Numbered from the stretch's first letter, positions 7,885 through 15,400 are shown. The stretch: 22,555 nucleotides of DNA from Clostridia bacterium (GCA_024404655.1 JAKSPR010000005.1:1-22555), one strand, 5' to 3'. Made by a program: numbers and translations. The notes: generated by a model from the sequence alone, not told the origin.

Positions 7885-8841
7885 TCAGAACGTCACGATC
7901 TCGTCTTCCGGCTTTTCGGCAGGTGTGAGACCAAGGACCTCAAATGCAGGGAGAAGTTCGCCGGAGGCCTCACCATAGGTGGAAGCATCAACCAGCACGA
8001 CTTTGGCACGGACATTGTACCATGCCTTGTTTTTGAATTTCATATTGTTCTGCGCATAGATGCTGAGGAACTGGATATCATTTGCGCAGCAGGTCATGGC
8101 AAAGCGGCCGACTAAGAAACCGGGCATCCGGACAGCATTGATCTTGACCGTCATTGCACGGATATTGACGATCTTGCCGTCATACTTTCCGGCGTTATCC
8201 ATGACATCGAAATAGAACACACCGAAGTCTCCGTCGCCCACGTCGATCTCGTCCTTCGTCAGATCAAAGGGAGATGCATCAAAAGCGGTGTCAATCTGGC
8301 CGTTTTCATATTCAAAAACGACCTGTGCGCCCATGTTGGCAGCCTTGACAAGGCTTCTGTAGGAGAACTTCTTTTCGTCATCCTTGAAGCGGTTGAAGAC
8401 CACGATATCGGTGATCTTGTACTGCTCGATCATCATGGCGCGGAGATTCTTTGCGTAAGCATCGAAAGTAGAGGAATCGACAGTGGTCATGACCTCTGCG
8501 ATCTGCCAGCCGTTCGGATACTGGATTTCCAGCGGGAGCGTGCCGCGCCAGACACCGTTATATTCGACAACGACCAGATCGGGTTTATAATCCTTTTCCA
8601 GCTTTGCAAAGTATTCTGCGTTATAGTCAGCCTCGTCTTCGAGGTTCAGAAGCTGTGCGTTCTTCGCGTTCAGCTTCTTTTCGTCGTATTCTTCAATACC
8701 CTCTTCACAAAGGACAAGAAGGATCTTCTTTTTGCCGTCGCAGATCTGGGGGTTATCGAGGAAGCGGTTGATCATCACGGTCTTTCCGGATTCCAGAAGA
8801 CCGTTGAAGATAAAGACTGCGACTTCTCTTGTCTGTGCCAT
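7885..8841 (-). CDS. CobW-like P-loop protein with a YcgQ/DUF1980-like C-terminus
   Basis: 318 residues; the ATG at 8841 has an AAAGGA ribosome site 9 bases upstream. The N-terminal strand 'REVAVFIFNGLLESGKTVMINRFL' carries a Walker A motif, GLLESGKT at 14-21. A later 'DLVVVEYNGVW' resembles the Walker B/G3 strand of CobW/SIMIBI GTPases, and 'TDIVVFNRFKDD' sits where the NKxD guanine motif would be. The C-terminal part, 'GRFAMTCCANDIQFL' (Cys251-Cys252) followed by 'AWYNVRAKVVLVD', resembles the C-terminal domain of the YcgQ/TIGR03943 family, whose members are encoded with YcgR permeases and zinc-linked CobW proteins in bacilli. There are no membrane segments here. It is 46 bases downstream of the His-rich CobW gene and probably co-transcribed with it. 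I infer a cytosolic metal-handling NTPase; the fusion should be confirmed by profile search. Confidence 0.75.
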   Translation of the reverse strand: MAQTREVAVFIFNGLLESGKTVMINRFLDNPQICDGKKKILLVLCEEGIEEYDEKKLNAKNAQLLNLEDEADYNAEYFAKLEKDYKPDLVVVEYNGVWRGTLPLEIQYPNGWQIAEVMTTVDSSTFDAYAKNLRAMMIEQYKITDIVVFNRFKDDEKKFSYRSLVKAANMGAQVVFEYENGQIDTAFDASPFDLTKDEIDVGDGDFGVFYFDVMDNAGKYDGKIVNIRAMTVKINAVRMPGFLVGRFAMTCCANDIQFLSIYAQNNMKFKNKAWYNVRAKVVLVDASTYGEASGELLPAFEVLGLTPAEKPEDEIVTF

Positions 8842-8887
8842 ATCTTATATTCCTTTCTGTCGGATCAAGGTAACGGTCTGCAAAATA

Positions 8888-10183
8888 TTACAGACCAAAG
8901 AGGGTGCGGAGCTTATCCTCATCGAGCTTGGTGCCGATGACGCACAGTCTGCCGGTGTAGTCGGCTGCGCCTTCACGGATCTCATACTCACCGGGCGTTA
9001 AGTCAAACTGCAGCCATGCGCCGTTTGTATCCTGCAGGATACCCTTTGCACGGAGAATCACGCCGATCGGATTTTCCTCGGCAGACAGGACTTTGAGTGC
9101 TTCTTCCAGCACTGCGCGCTCAAACTTTCTGGGCGTTTCAATACCCCAGTTGGTGAAGATTTCATCGGCATCATGATCACCGTGGTGGTGGTGATGATGG
9201 TGATGATGGTGGTGGTGATGCTCATGCTCGTCCTCATCATCATCGTCATGATGATGGTGGCAGCAGCATTCGTCATCATCGTCATCGTGATGATGGCGGT
9301 GATGCTCGTGCTCGTCCTCGTCATCATCGTCGTCATGATGATGGTGATGGCAGCAGCATTCATCGTCGTCATCGTCATCGTCGTGGTGATGGTGGTGATG
9401 GTCGTGCTCGTCTTCGTCATCGTCGTCGTCATGATGGTGATGGTGGTGATGCTCGTGCTCGTCGTCGTCATCATCGCCGTGATGATGGTGGCAGCAGCAC
9501 TCGTCATCGTCGTCATCGTCGTCATCGTCATCGTCATCATCGTGATGTGATGCGGCAACAGCTTCCATCAGTTCCTTTGCCAGTCTGTCCTGATTTTCCA
9601 TTGCAGTGCAGATCACTTCACCGGAAATGGAATCCCAGGGGGTGGTGATGATGGCAGCCTTCTGGTTGTGTTCCTTGATGAGGGCAACAACAGCTTCCAG
9701 TTTTTCATCAGAGAGCTTCTGGGTGCGGCTTAAAATGATACAGCCGGCGTTCTCGATCTGATCATTGAAAAACTCACCGAAGTTCTTCATATACATCTTT
9801 GCCTTGGTCGCATCGACAACAGCGGTGAAGCTGTTCAGCGCTGCCTTGCCTTCGGTATCTGCACCCTGTGCAGCATGGATGACGTCAGACAGCTTGCCGA
9901 CGCCGGAGGGCTCGATGATGATACGGTCGGGGGCGTACTTCTCAACAACCTCTGCCAGAGCCTCACGGAAGTCACCAACGAGGGAGCAGCAGATACAGCC
10001 GGAGTTGATTTCGGAAACTTCAATACCGGCGTCCTTCATGAAACCGCCGTCGATACCGATCTCGCCGAATTCATTTTCAACGAGAACGAGTTTTTCACCC
10101 TTGAAGCTCTCACCGATCAGCTTTTTAATCAGTGTGGTTTTACCGGCGCCAAGGAAGCCGGAAATAATATCAATCTTTGTCAT
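8888..10183 (-). CDS. CobW/COG0523-family GTPase metallochaperone with a giant His/Asp/Cys tract
   Basis: 431 residues from the ATG at 10183, chosen because AAAGGA lies about 8 bases upstream and the N-terminus 'MTKIDIISGFLGAGKTT' is exactly that of CobW proteins; an in-frame extension to 10306 has neither. Walker A is at 9-17, 'ENEFGEIGIDG' at 36-46, the family-defining metal motif C-x-C-C at 63-66, and 'IIEPSGVG' at 89-96. The usual NKxD base-recognition motif is replaced by 'LSRTQKL' (151-157). Residues 213-340 form a tract of alternating Asp and His runs with about 50 His and three CCC clusters (229-231, 276-278, 306-308), then the CobW C-terminal domain with 'NPIGVILRAKGIL'. COG0523 proteins deliver zinc or other metals to client proteins using GTP. 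The tract should be a metal buffer or sensor. Zinc is likely but not proven. Confidence 0.92.
   Translation of the reverse strand: MTKIDIISGFLGAGKTTLIKKLIGESFKGEKLVLVENEFGEIGIDGGFMKDAGIEVSEINSGCICCSLVGDFREALAEVVEKYAPDRIIIEPSGVGKLSDVIHAAQGADTEGKAALNSFTAVVDATKAKMYMKNFGEFFNDQIENAGCIILSRTQKLSDEKLEAVVALIKEHNQKAAIITTPWDSISGEVICTAMENQDRLAKELMEAVAASHHDDDDDDDDDDDDDECCCHHHHGDDDDDEHEHHHHHHHDDDDDEDEHDHHHHHHDDDDDDDECCCHHHHHDDDDDEDEHEHHRHHHDDDDDECCCHHHHDDDDEDEHEHHHHHHHHHHHHHGDHDADEIFTNWGIETPRKFERAVLEEALKVLSAEENPIGVILRAKGILQDTNGAWLQFDLTPGEYEIREGAADYTGRLCVIGTKLDEDKLRTLFGL
9164..9547 (-). repeat. Low-complexity GAT/CAT/CAC triplet repeat tract inside the CobW gene
   Basis: About 380 bases consisting almost only of His (CAT, CAC) and Asp/Glu (GAT, GAC, GAG) codons, with three TGC-TGC-TGC Cys triplets. 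Blocks of the form E-CCC-HHHH-DDDDD-E-H-E-HH recur with spacing of 47 and 30 residues between the CCC clusters, so the tract has grown by duplication of imperfect units rather than by a single slipped triplet. Codons are mixed (CAT with CAC, GAT with GAC), which argues that the protein sequence is maintained by selection. All lengths stay in frame. Confidence 0.9.
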
Positions 10184-10234
10184 GGTATGGGTCCTTTCAT
10201 GATAATTCGTGGAAAATAATATCTTTATTATCAT

Positions 10235-10262
10235 ATTATAGCACAACTCCTGTTTTTTGCAA
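10235..10262 (-). promoter_or_regulatory. Putative promoter of the CobW operon with AT-rich inverted repeats
   Basis: On the minus strand TATAAT lies at 10240-10235, with TTGCAA at 10262-10257 and a 16-base spacer, so the -35 box is weak. Just downstream an AT-rich inverted repeat (ATAATA at 10216-10221, TATTAT at 10226-10231, 4-base centre) covers the expected start region. Just upstream lies another (GTAAAC at 10266-10271, GTTTAC at 10279-10284). Either could be the operator of a metalloregulator of Fur/Zur type; that is inference. Confidence 0.45.
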
Positions 10263-10318
10263 GGCGTAAACACAGAAAGTTTACATTTGCCCCCGGATTT
10301 CTCCAAAGGAACAGCGCT

Positions 10319-11827
10319 CTATTGTTTTTCTGCTCCGTCCGGGACGATATGGAAGCCGGATCTTGTGCCGAGAACCGTGACGGCTCCTCTGTCGAGCATG
10401 GGTTCCAGCTGACGCAGGTGGGAAACGAGCAGATAACGGATGCCGTTTTCCCGGAAGAAACGCAGAATGTGATACAGCCCTTCTGCGCCTTCTGCATAAG
10501 CTGTGGTCTGGAAGGTTTCGTTGAGCAGAACAAAGCTGCCAGGTTTCAGAGTATCAACAACAGCGGCAAGTTCTCTGACCTCCTGCTCAAAACGTCCGGC
10601 ATCGTTGCCGCGTTCAAATTCCTTTTCGGCCTCAGAAAACTGCGTTACAAGCCGGGTATGGAGCGGAAGCACTGCACCTCTTGCAGGAACCGGAAGGCCC
10701 GCCTGACCGAGCAGTTGTGCAGTACCGACCGAGCGCAGATAAACCGTTTTGCCGGAGTTGTTTTCGCCGAACAGAATGGTTCCGCTGCCGTGATCTCCTG
10801 CTGAGGCGTCATTGGAAATGACGGCCTGATTTTCTTTATGGGTCAGGATCAGATAGAGATCGGAAAGAGCTGTAAGCTCCGCGCCCTCTCCAAAGGTCGG
10901 ATAGACGGTTATGGCTCCTTTGGCTTTCATCACCTCCACATAGCGGATGGCGATATCATAAAAAGCCAACTCTGTTCCGGCAGGAGCGAAACGGGCGAAA
11001 AGCTGATCGGACACGCTGTCCACGATCTCGGCAAGAGAGGACATGGGGATCATGCGCAGTTTTTCCCAGATCGCATCGTAGGATTCATAGACGCGGACGC
11101 AGGTGGAGAGTTCTTCCTCTTTTCCGCGGCGGAAGAACGCAAAACGCTTGGGTGCTTCGATATCCTTGACTTTCAGATCCCCCTCGGATACCATATCCAC
11201 ATCCCCGATCTGACCGGTCTGGGTGAGGCTGACACGGAGAGAAAAACGATCGGACTTTTCAATCTCTCTGCAGAGGATCCCGAATTCTTCAAAAGCCTCG
11301 CTGCGGACGGCCTCGGGAAAGCCTTTGGCAAGGGCTGTCAGGTTCTCGGAAGACAGCGGCTTTTCCTCCGCCATTCCCTCCGCAAAGAGCTTTTCAAAAG
11401 CGGATAAGAACTGCAGCAGCCGTTTCTGGGTCTGGACGGCGGACTGCAGGAGATTGAATAACAGCTGTGCAGAGGCGGAGCCGTTGACATTGTGAATATT
11501 GCGCATCAGCATGATCTTCTCCCGCTCATGACTGTCCCGCAGAGCAAGGAACCGATCATACAGTTCTCCGAAATCATGGCGGAAATTCGGATGATTCAGA
11601 AGATCCCCGAGGACATCCTGACGGCAGCGGATCGCACGGGCAGAGGTAAGGGGTTTTGACAATACATCCAGAAAATACGCATTTCTCGCTGTGTCCTCAC
11701 TGAACAGAGCGACGGAACGATCAAGGGAGAGATGATAGAGTGTTCTCGGGCCGACAGAACCGGTACAAGCGGCGACAGCATCCTTGTCGGCGGCGATATC
11801 ATTCGGATAAAGCAGACTGTATACCAT
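10319..11827 (-). CDS. MutS-like ATPase, second of a tandem pair
   Basis: 502 residues from the ATG at 11827; a GAGGGGG ribosome site lies inside the 3' end of the preceding gene, and only three bases separate the two genes. The C-terminal third is a MutS-type ABC ATPase: Walker A GENNSGKT at 354-361 with 'VYLRSVG' after it, a 'GRFEQEV' signature-like loop at 411-417, Walker B 'FVLLNETF' with Asn436-Glu437, and a 'VSH' switch at 468-470. The first 330 residues are helical and correspond in size to the lever/core region. The N-terminal mismatch-recognition domain of MutS (Phe-x-Glu) and the C-terminal Smr nuclease of MutS2 are both absent. Family members are usually annotated only as 'MutS-related'. 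With its partner it probably forms a heterodimer sharing composite ATP sites. The DNA or RNA substrate is unknown. Confidence 0.82.
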   Translation of the reverse strand: MVYSLLYPNDIAADKDAVAACTGSVGPRTLYHLSLDRSVALFSEDTARNAYFLDVLSKPLTSARAIRCRQDVLGDLLNHPNFRHDFGELYDRFLALRDSHEREKIMLMRNIHNVNGSASAQLLFNLLQSAVQTQKRLLQFLSAFEKLFAEGMAEEKPLSSENLTALAKGFPEAVRSEAFEEFGILCREIEKSDRFSLRVSLTQTGQIGDVDMVSEGDLKVKDIEAPKRFAFFRRGKEEELSTCVRVYESYDAIWEKLRMIPMSSLAEIVDSVSDQLFARFAPAGTELAFYDIAIRYVEVMKAKGAITVYPTFGEGAELTALSDLYLILTHKENQAVISNDASAGDHGSGTILFGENNSGKTVYLRSVGTAQLLGQAGLPVPARGAVLPLHTRLVTQFSEAEKEFERGNDAGRFEQEVRELAAVVDTLKPGSFVLLNETFQTTAYAEGAEGLYHILRFFRENGIRYLLVSHLRQLEPMLDRGAVTVLGTRSGFHIVPDGAEKQ

Positions 11828-11830
11828 GGT

Positions 11831-13279
11831 CTAAAACCCCCTCTCTGCAAGTGATGCGGCATCCAGTTTATATTTTTTGAGAATATCAAGAGCAAATGAG
11901 GAATTCATGCCCAGATCCTTCACGACGCGGAAGGTACGGCGGTTGCCGTCCTCGGAGGCGATGACGGTGTTGAGGATGGGGAATCCTCCCTCTCTGACCT
12001 CATGGAAGTGTGTGACAAAAAGGCCTGTGGCATGCTTTTCTCTGATGGCATTGGAGGTGGCAAGGGTCAGTTCTGCACCGCGTTTATCGTCGGTACCGCT
12101 GAAAGTCTCATTGAACACAAGGAAGGTATCGGCATCGGTTTTCTCAAGCATAGCGGAGACCCGCGCCTGTTCCTCAACCAGTCGTCCGGAGGACGAGAAC
12201 CGCTCATCTGCCGGGAAGTGGGAGAGGACCCGCAAAAATGGGTAGATTTCCGCTTCTTTTGCAAAGACGGGACAGCCGAACAAAAACAGTACCAGATTCA
12301 GGCAGACCGCACGGAGATAGGTCGTCTTGCCTCCGCCGTTGGCACCGGTCAGAAAATAGAACGGTGTGTCTCCGTCAAAATACGTATCATTGGGGACAAT
12401 ATGCTCTGCGTCCTTGATGAACAGGGTCACATCATAAACATCCTTTGCCCTGTACTGACGTGTTTCGGCGGGGGTGGGATAGCATACGGGAATGCCCTTT
12501 TCCTCTGCTTTTCTGATCAGCGCTTCGACGGAAAACAGAAAGTCAAATTCCTCAATATATGCGCAGGGTTCTTCAAAGTCGATCTCCGTATAGTTTGCAT
12601 AAAGCGCATCAAGGGCGGCGGTTTCCTCCGGGAAGAGCTCCTCTACAGCGTGGGCGAGGGAATCGTTCAGTCGGACACGGCTTGCTTTGGTTTCGTTCAG
12701 GGGCATACCAAGGGATTCAGCCGCATCCTGATACCGTTTTGAAAAGGGTTTCTTCTTCAGGACGTCCTTTGTCATGAAACTGCCTGCTTCCTTGTGCAGG
12801 GACAGATTCCATGCGCCGAGGACCGAAAGATAACGGTCCGCCGTTTTCAGGTCTTCCCGCAGGGAGGCAAGTGCTCCGGCTTTCTGTTTCCAGTATGCCG
12901 CGAGTTCCGCAAGCGCTGGGATGTTCAGCCCCGCAAGAGCATCACAGACCCGGAGATACCCGTCCAGAACCGCGCGGAACAGGAAACGCCGTTCCGCCTC
13001 CAGAGATGCCGCCTTTTTGAGGCTCAGATCTCTTGCGTATTCCTTTAAGGTACCATAGCAGTCCCGCATGATTCTGTGCCCTTCTTCCGAGAGCAGAAAA
13101 CGGAAAATCTCCTGACGTCTCTGAATCGTCCGGATCCGGGCTGGCAGCGCAAGCTCGGGGAACGGCCTTGAGAGAAGCTCAACGGTTTTATACGGCAGAA
13201 GGCTGGACAGATGCAGATCCTCAAACACAGAATCGGAAAGCTCTGCGTTTTTTGCCGTGTTCTGGATGCAAACCGACAT
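11831..13279 (-). CDS. MutS-like ATPase, first of a tandem pair
   Basis: 482 residues; the ATG at 13279 has GAGGT at 13288-13292. Walker A is GANGGGKTT at 312-320 followed by 'YLRAVCLNLVLFLFG', a signature-like 'SSSGRLVEEQARVSAML' is at 362-378, Walker B 'FLVFNETFSGTD' has Asn390-Glu391, and the His switch 'FVTHFHE' is at 421-427; all of these are MutS-family landmarks. The N-terminal 300 residues are helical with 'TIQRRQEIFRFLL', which resembles the core/lever domain start in MutS2-like proteins. There is no mismatch-binding, connector or Smr domain, and it is much shorter than MutS (about 850) or MutS2 (about 780). It shares fold and motif order with the downstream gene but the two differ strongly in sequence, as expected for an obligate pair. 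The role is unknown; the names mutS or mutS2 should not be transferred. Confidence 0.82.
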   Translation of the reverse strand: MSVCIQNTAKNAELSDSVFEDLHLSSLLPYKTVELLSRPFPELALPARIRTIQRRQEIFRFLLSEEGHRIMRDCYGTLKEYARDLSLKKAASLEAERRFLFRAVLDGYLRVCDALAGLNIPALAELAAYWKQKAGALASLREDLKTADRYLSVLGAWNLSLHKEAGSFMTKDVLKKKPFSKRYQDAAESLGMPLNETKASRVRLNDSLAHAVEELFPEETAALDALYANYTEIDFEEPCAYIEEFDFLFSVEALIRKAEEKGIPVCYPTPAETRQYRAKDVYDVTLFIKDAEHIVPNDTYFDGDTPFYFLTGANGGGKTTYLRAVCLNLVLFLFGCPVFAKEAEIYPFLRVLSHFPADERFSSSGRLVEEQARVSAMLEKTDADTFLVFNETFSGTDDKRGAELTLATSNAIREKHATGLFVTHFHEVREGGFPILNTVIASEDGNRRTFRVVKDLGMNSSFALDILKKYKLDAASLAERGF

Positions 13280-13316
13280 GGCGGATTACCTCATCTCTGA
13301 AAAATATCTTTCTTAT

Positions 13317-13345
13317 ATCATACCACAGAAGACGGCTTTTGTAAA
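13317..13345 (-). promoter_or_regulatory. Promoter of the MutS-like gene pair
   Basis: On the minus strand TTTACA (13345-13340), a 17-base spacer and TATGAT (13322-13317). Each box matches the sigma-A consensus at five of six positions. It lies about 38 bases upstream of the ATG at 13279. Confidence 0.72.
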
Positions 13346-13439
13346 CCGGGGATATCCCCTCTTTATCTGAATATTCTGTGAAAATTTGGACAAATGCGGA
13401 CACAGGGTGAAATTTTTTTGTTTTTCTTTTCAAATCCGG

Positions 13440-13468
13440 TTGCATTTCGGAAAAATTGCGTGTATAAT
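13440..13468 (+). promoter_or_regulatory. Promoter of the amino-sugar operon
   Basis: A perfect TATAAT at 13463-13468 is preceded, with a 17-base spacer, by TTGCAT at 13440-13445. The weak -35 box suggests dependence on an activator or regulation. I saw no convincing cre or GntR-type operator here. Confidence 0.65.
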
Positions 13469-13514
13469 GGTGTCAGGATTTTTCCGATTGCCAGAAAGTG
13501 AGGAAAAGAATACC

Positions 13515-14285
13515 ATGCAGCCCCTGAAAACAATCGTCAGCGACAAGCTGAAAACCGAAGTATACGCGACCCGCGCGGAAATGGGTGAAGCAGCCGGCAA
13601 AGCCGCAGCAGCGCATCTGCGCAGACTGCTCCGTGAGAAGGATGAAGTCAACGTCATTTTTGCGGCAGCTCCGTCCCAGAATGATATGCTCGCTGTTCTC
13701 GTTGCTGAACCGGATATCGACTGGTCCCGCGTCAACGCCTTCCACATGGATGAATATATCGGTCTCACCGCAGATGCCCCCCAGGGCTTCGGCAACTTCC
13801 TTGACCGTTATATCTTCTCCCTTGTGCCCTTTAAGAGCATCAACCGCATCGACTGCACCGCAAAGGATCCCGCAGCCGAATGTGCCCGCTATACCGCCCT
13901 TCTGAAACAGTATCCGACCGATCTGGTCTGTCTCGGCATCGGTGAAAACGGTCACATCGCCTTCAACGATCCCGGCGAAGCCCGTTTTGACGACCCGGAA
14001 ACGGTCAAGGTCGTGACCCTCGATCTCGTCTGCCGTACCCAGCAGGTCCACGACGGATGCTTCGCAAACCTCGATGAGGTTCCCACCCATGCACTGACCC
14101 TGACGGTTCCGACGCTGACAAAAGCGCCGCATCTGGTATGCACGGTTCCTGCCCCCACCAAACGTGCAGCGGTCGCCCTGACGGTCAAAGGTCCCGTCAC
14201 GGAGGATGTTCCCGCAACCTCCATGCGTCTTCATGACGACTGCGTCATGTACTGCGACGCGGACAGCGGTGCTGATCTTATCTGA
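13515..14285 (+). CDS. nagB: Glucosamine-6-phosphate deaminase/isomerase family protein (NagB-like)
   Basis: 256 residues; the ATG at 13515 follows a TGAGGA ribosome site, and an upstream in-frame extension to 13386 crosses the promoter and is rejected. NagB converts glucosamine-6-phosphate to fructose-6-phosphate and ammonia in the cytoplasm. Seen here are 'NAFHMDEYIGL' with Asp79 (equivalent to the enolising Asp72 of E. coli NagB) and 'GIGENGHIAFNDPG' at 141-154 with the ring-opening His147. Two catalytic positions differ from E. coli: Asn145 in place of Asp141 and Asp152 in place of Glu148. This GENGHIAFNDP form is known from a NagB-like subgroup, so the exact substrate could be another 6-phospho-amino sugar. 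It is first in an operon with a Gfo/Idh gene (29 bases) and nagA, which supports amino-sugar catabolism. Confidence 0.85.
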   Translation: MQPLKTIVSDKLKTEVYATRAEMGEAAGKAAAAHLRRLLREKDEVNVIFAAAPSQNDMLAVLVAEPDIDWSRVNAFHMDEYIGLTADAPQGFGNFLDRYIFSLVPFKSINRIDCTAKDPAAECARYTALLKQYPTDLVCLGIGENGHIAFNDPGEARFDDPETVKVVTLDLVCRTQQVHDGCFANLDEVPTHALTLTVPTLTKAPHLVCTVPAPTKRAAVALTVKGPVTEDVPATSMRLHDDCVMYCDADSGADLI

Positions 14286-14314
14286 ACTACAATCTTCTGA
14301 AAGGATTTACCATC

Positions 14315-15385
14315 ATGAAAAAACTGAGAGTTGCCATCATCGGCTTCGGCCGCAGCGGACAGCAGATCCACGGTGCCTTCTTTGCAAGTGCCTCCAATGA
14401 AAAATATGAGGTCGTCTGTGTTGTCGATGAACTGGAATGCCGCAGGGAGCAGGCAAAGAAGCTGCTCGGCTGCGAAACCTTTGCCGATTACCACGAGATC
14501 CTCGACCGCAAGGATATTGACCTTGTTGTCAATGCGACCTATTCCTATATGCACTGCCCCGTTGCCGTTGATTTTCTGAATCACGGTTTCAATGTTGTTT
14601 CCGAAAAGCCCTTCGCCGTCTGTGCCGATGACTGTCAGAAGATGATTGACGCAGCCGACAAGGCAGGTGTGATGCTCTGCATCTTCCAGCAGTCTCACTT
14701 TGCGCCTTACTACCGCCGCATCGATGAGATTCTGGAACCCGGTATGCTGGGCAAGATCGCTGGAATTCAGATCCGTTTCTGCGGCTACGGACGCCGTTGG
14801 GACTGGCAGTGCAGCCAGAAATTCGGCGGCGGCTGTCTGCGCAACACCGGCCCTCACCCGATGGAGCAGGCGCTGGACATCCTCGATCTGCCGGATGATA
14901 CACTGCCGCAGATCGCATCCAGACTGGATATCATCAACTCCTATGGTGACGCAGAAGACTTTGCTAAAGTCATGCTCTTCGCGCCCGGCAAGCCTGTCAT
15001 TGATATGGAGATTTCCAGCTGCAATACCTATTCCGATTATACCTATCTGATCCAGGGCAGTTACGGAACGCTGAAAGCAACCCAGAGCGAGATCAAGTAT
15101 AAGATTTACAACAAGGATACCGCTCCCGCGCGTGAGCTGATCACCGCATCCCTGCAGGGTCCCGACGGCGGTCCCCGTTACTGCGGCGAAACGCTGGAAT
15201 GGAACGAGCAGGTCGAAAGCCTGACCGGCACCGCTTTTGATGCGGCTGTTCTTGCATACTACAACAACATCTACGATCATCTGACCGCGGGCACACCCCT
15301 CATCATCCGTCCCGCACGCATCAAGCAGATGCTTGCCGTTATGGATGAAGTCCACAGACAGAATCCTCTGCCCGTCAAGTATTGA
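14315..15385 (+). CDS. Gfo/Idh/MocA-family oxidoreductase in the nag operon
   Basis: 356 residues; ATG at 14315 with AAAGG at 14300-14304. The N-terminal Rossmann domain has 'VAIIGFGRSGQQIHG' (loop at 10-15), the strand 'DLVVNATYSYMH', and the signature 'SEKPFAV' with Glu97-Lys98-Pro99, where the Lys is the family's cofactor/substrate contact. The C-terminal domain has 'GGGCLRNTGPHPMEQALDIL', which places a conserved His in the active site, and 'IQGSYGTLKATQSEIKYKIY'. This is a complete, standard-length dehydrogenase. It is inserted between nagB and nagA (15 bases before nagA), so it probably acts on an amino sugar or on an inter-sugar linkage that yields GlcNAc-6-phosphate, for example by an oxidise-eliminate-reduce mechanism as known in some Gfo/Idh glycosidases. 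That is inference from context; the family call is firm. Confidence 0.9.
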   Translation: MKKLRVAIIGFGRSGQQIHGAFFASASNEKYEVVCVVDELECRREQAKKLLGCETFADYHEILDRKDIDLVVNATYSYMHCPVAVDFLNHGFNVVSEKPFAVCADDCQKMIDAADKAGVMLCIFQQSHFAPYYRRIDEILEPGMLGKIAGIQIRFCGYGRRWDWQCSQKFGGGCLRNTGPHPMEQALDILDLPDDTLPQIASRLDIINSYGDAEDFAKVMLFAPGKPVIDMEISSCNTYSDYTYLIQGSYGTLKATQSEIKYKIYNKDTAPARELITASLQGPDGGPRYCGETLEWNEQVESLTGTAFDAAVLAYYNNIYDHLTAGTPLIIRPARIKQMLAVMDEVHRQNPLPVKY

Positions 15386-15400
15386 TAGGCAGATAATGAT

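Noticed and set aside
9164..9547. Repeated blocks suggestive of a CRISPR array or tandem non-coding repeat
   Set aside because: There are no constant repeats with unique spacers. The tract is in frame and continuous with CobW domains on both sides.
9173..9550. Plus-strand frame encoding runs of Val, Met and Ile that looks like a membrane protein
   Set aside because: It is the reverse complement of the His/Asp codon tract of the CobW gene; the hydrophobic composition is an artefact of the triplet repeats.
10319..13279. Annotation of the ATPase pair as mutS or mutS2
   Set aside because: Both lack the mismatch-recognition domain and Smr domain and are far too short; only the ATPase and part of the lever region are shared.
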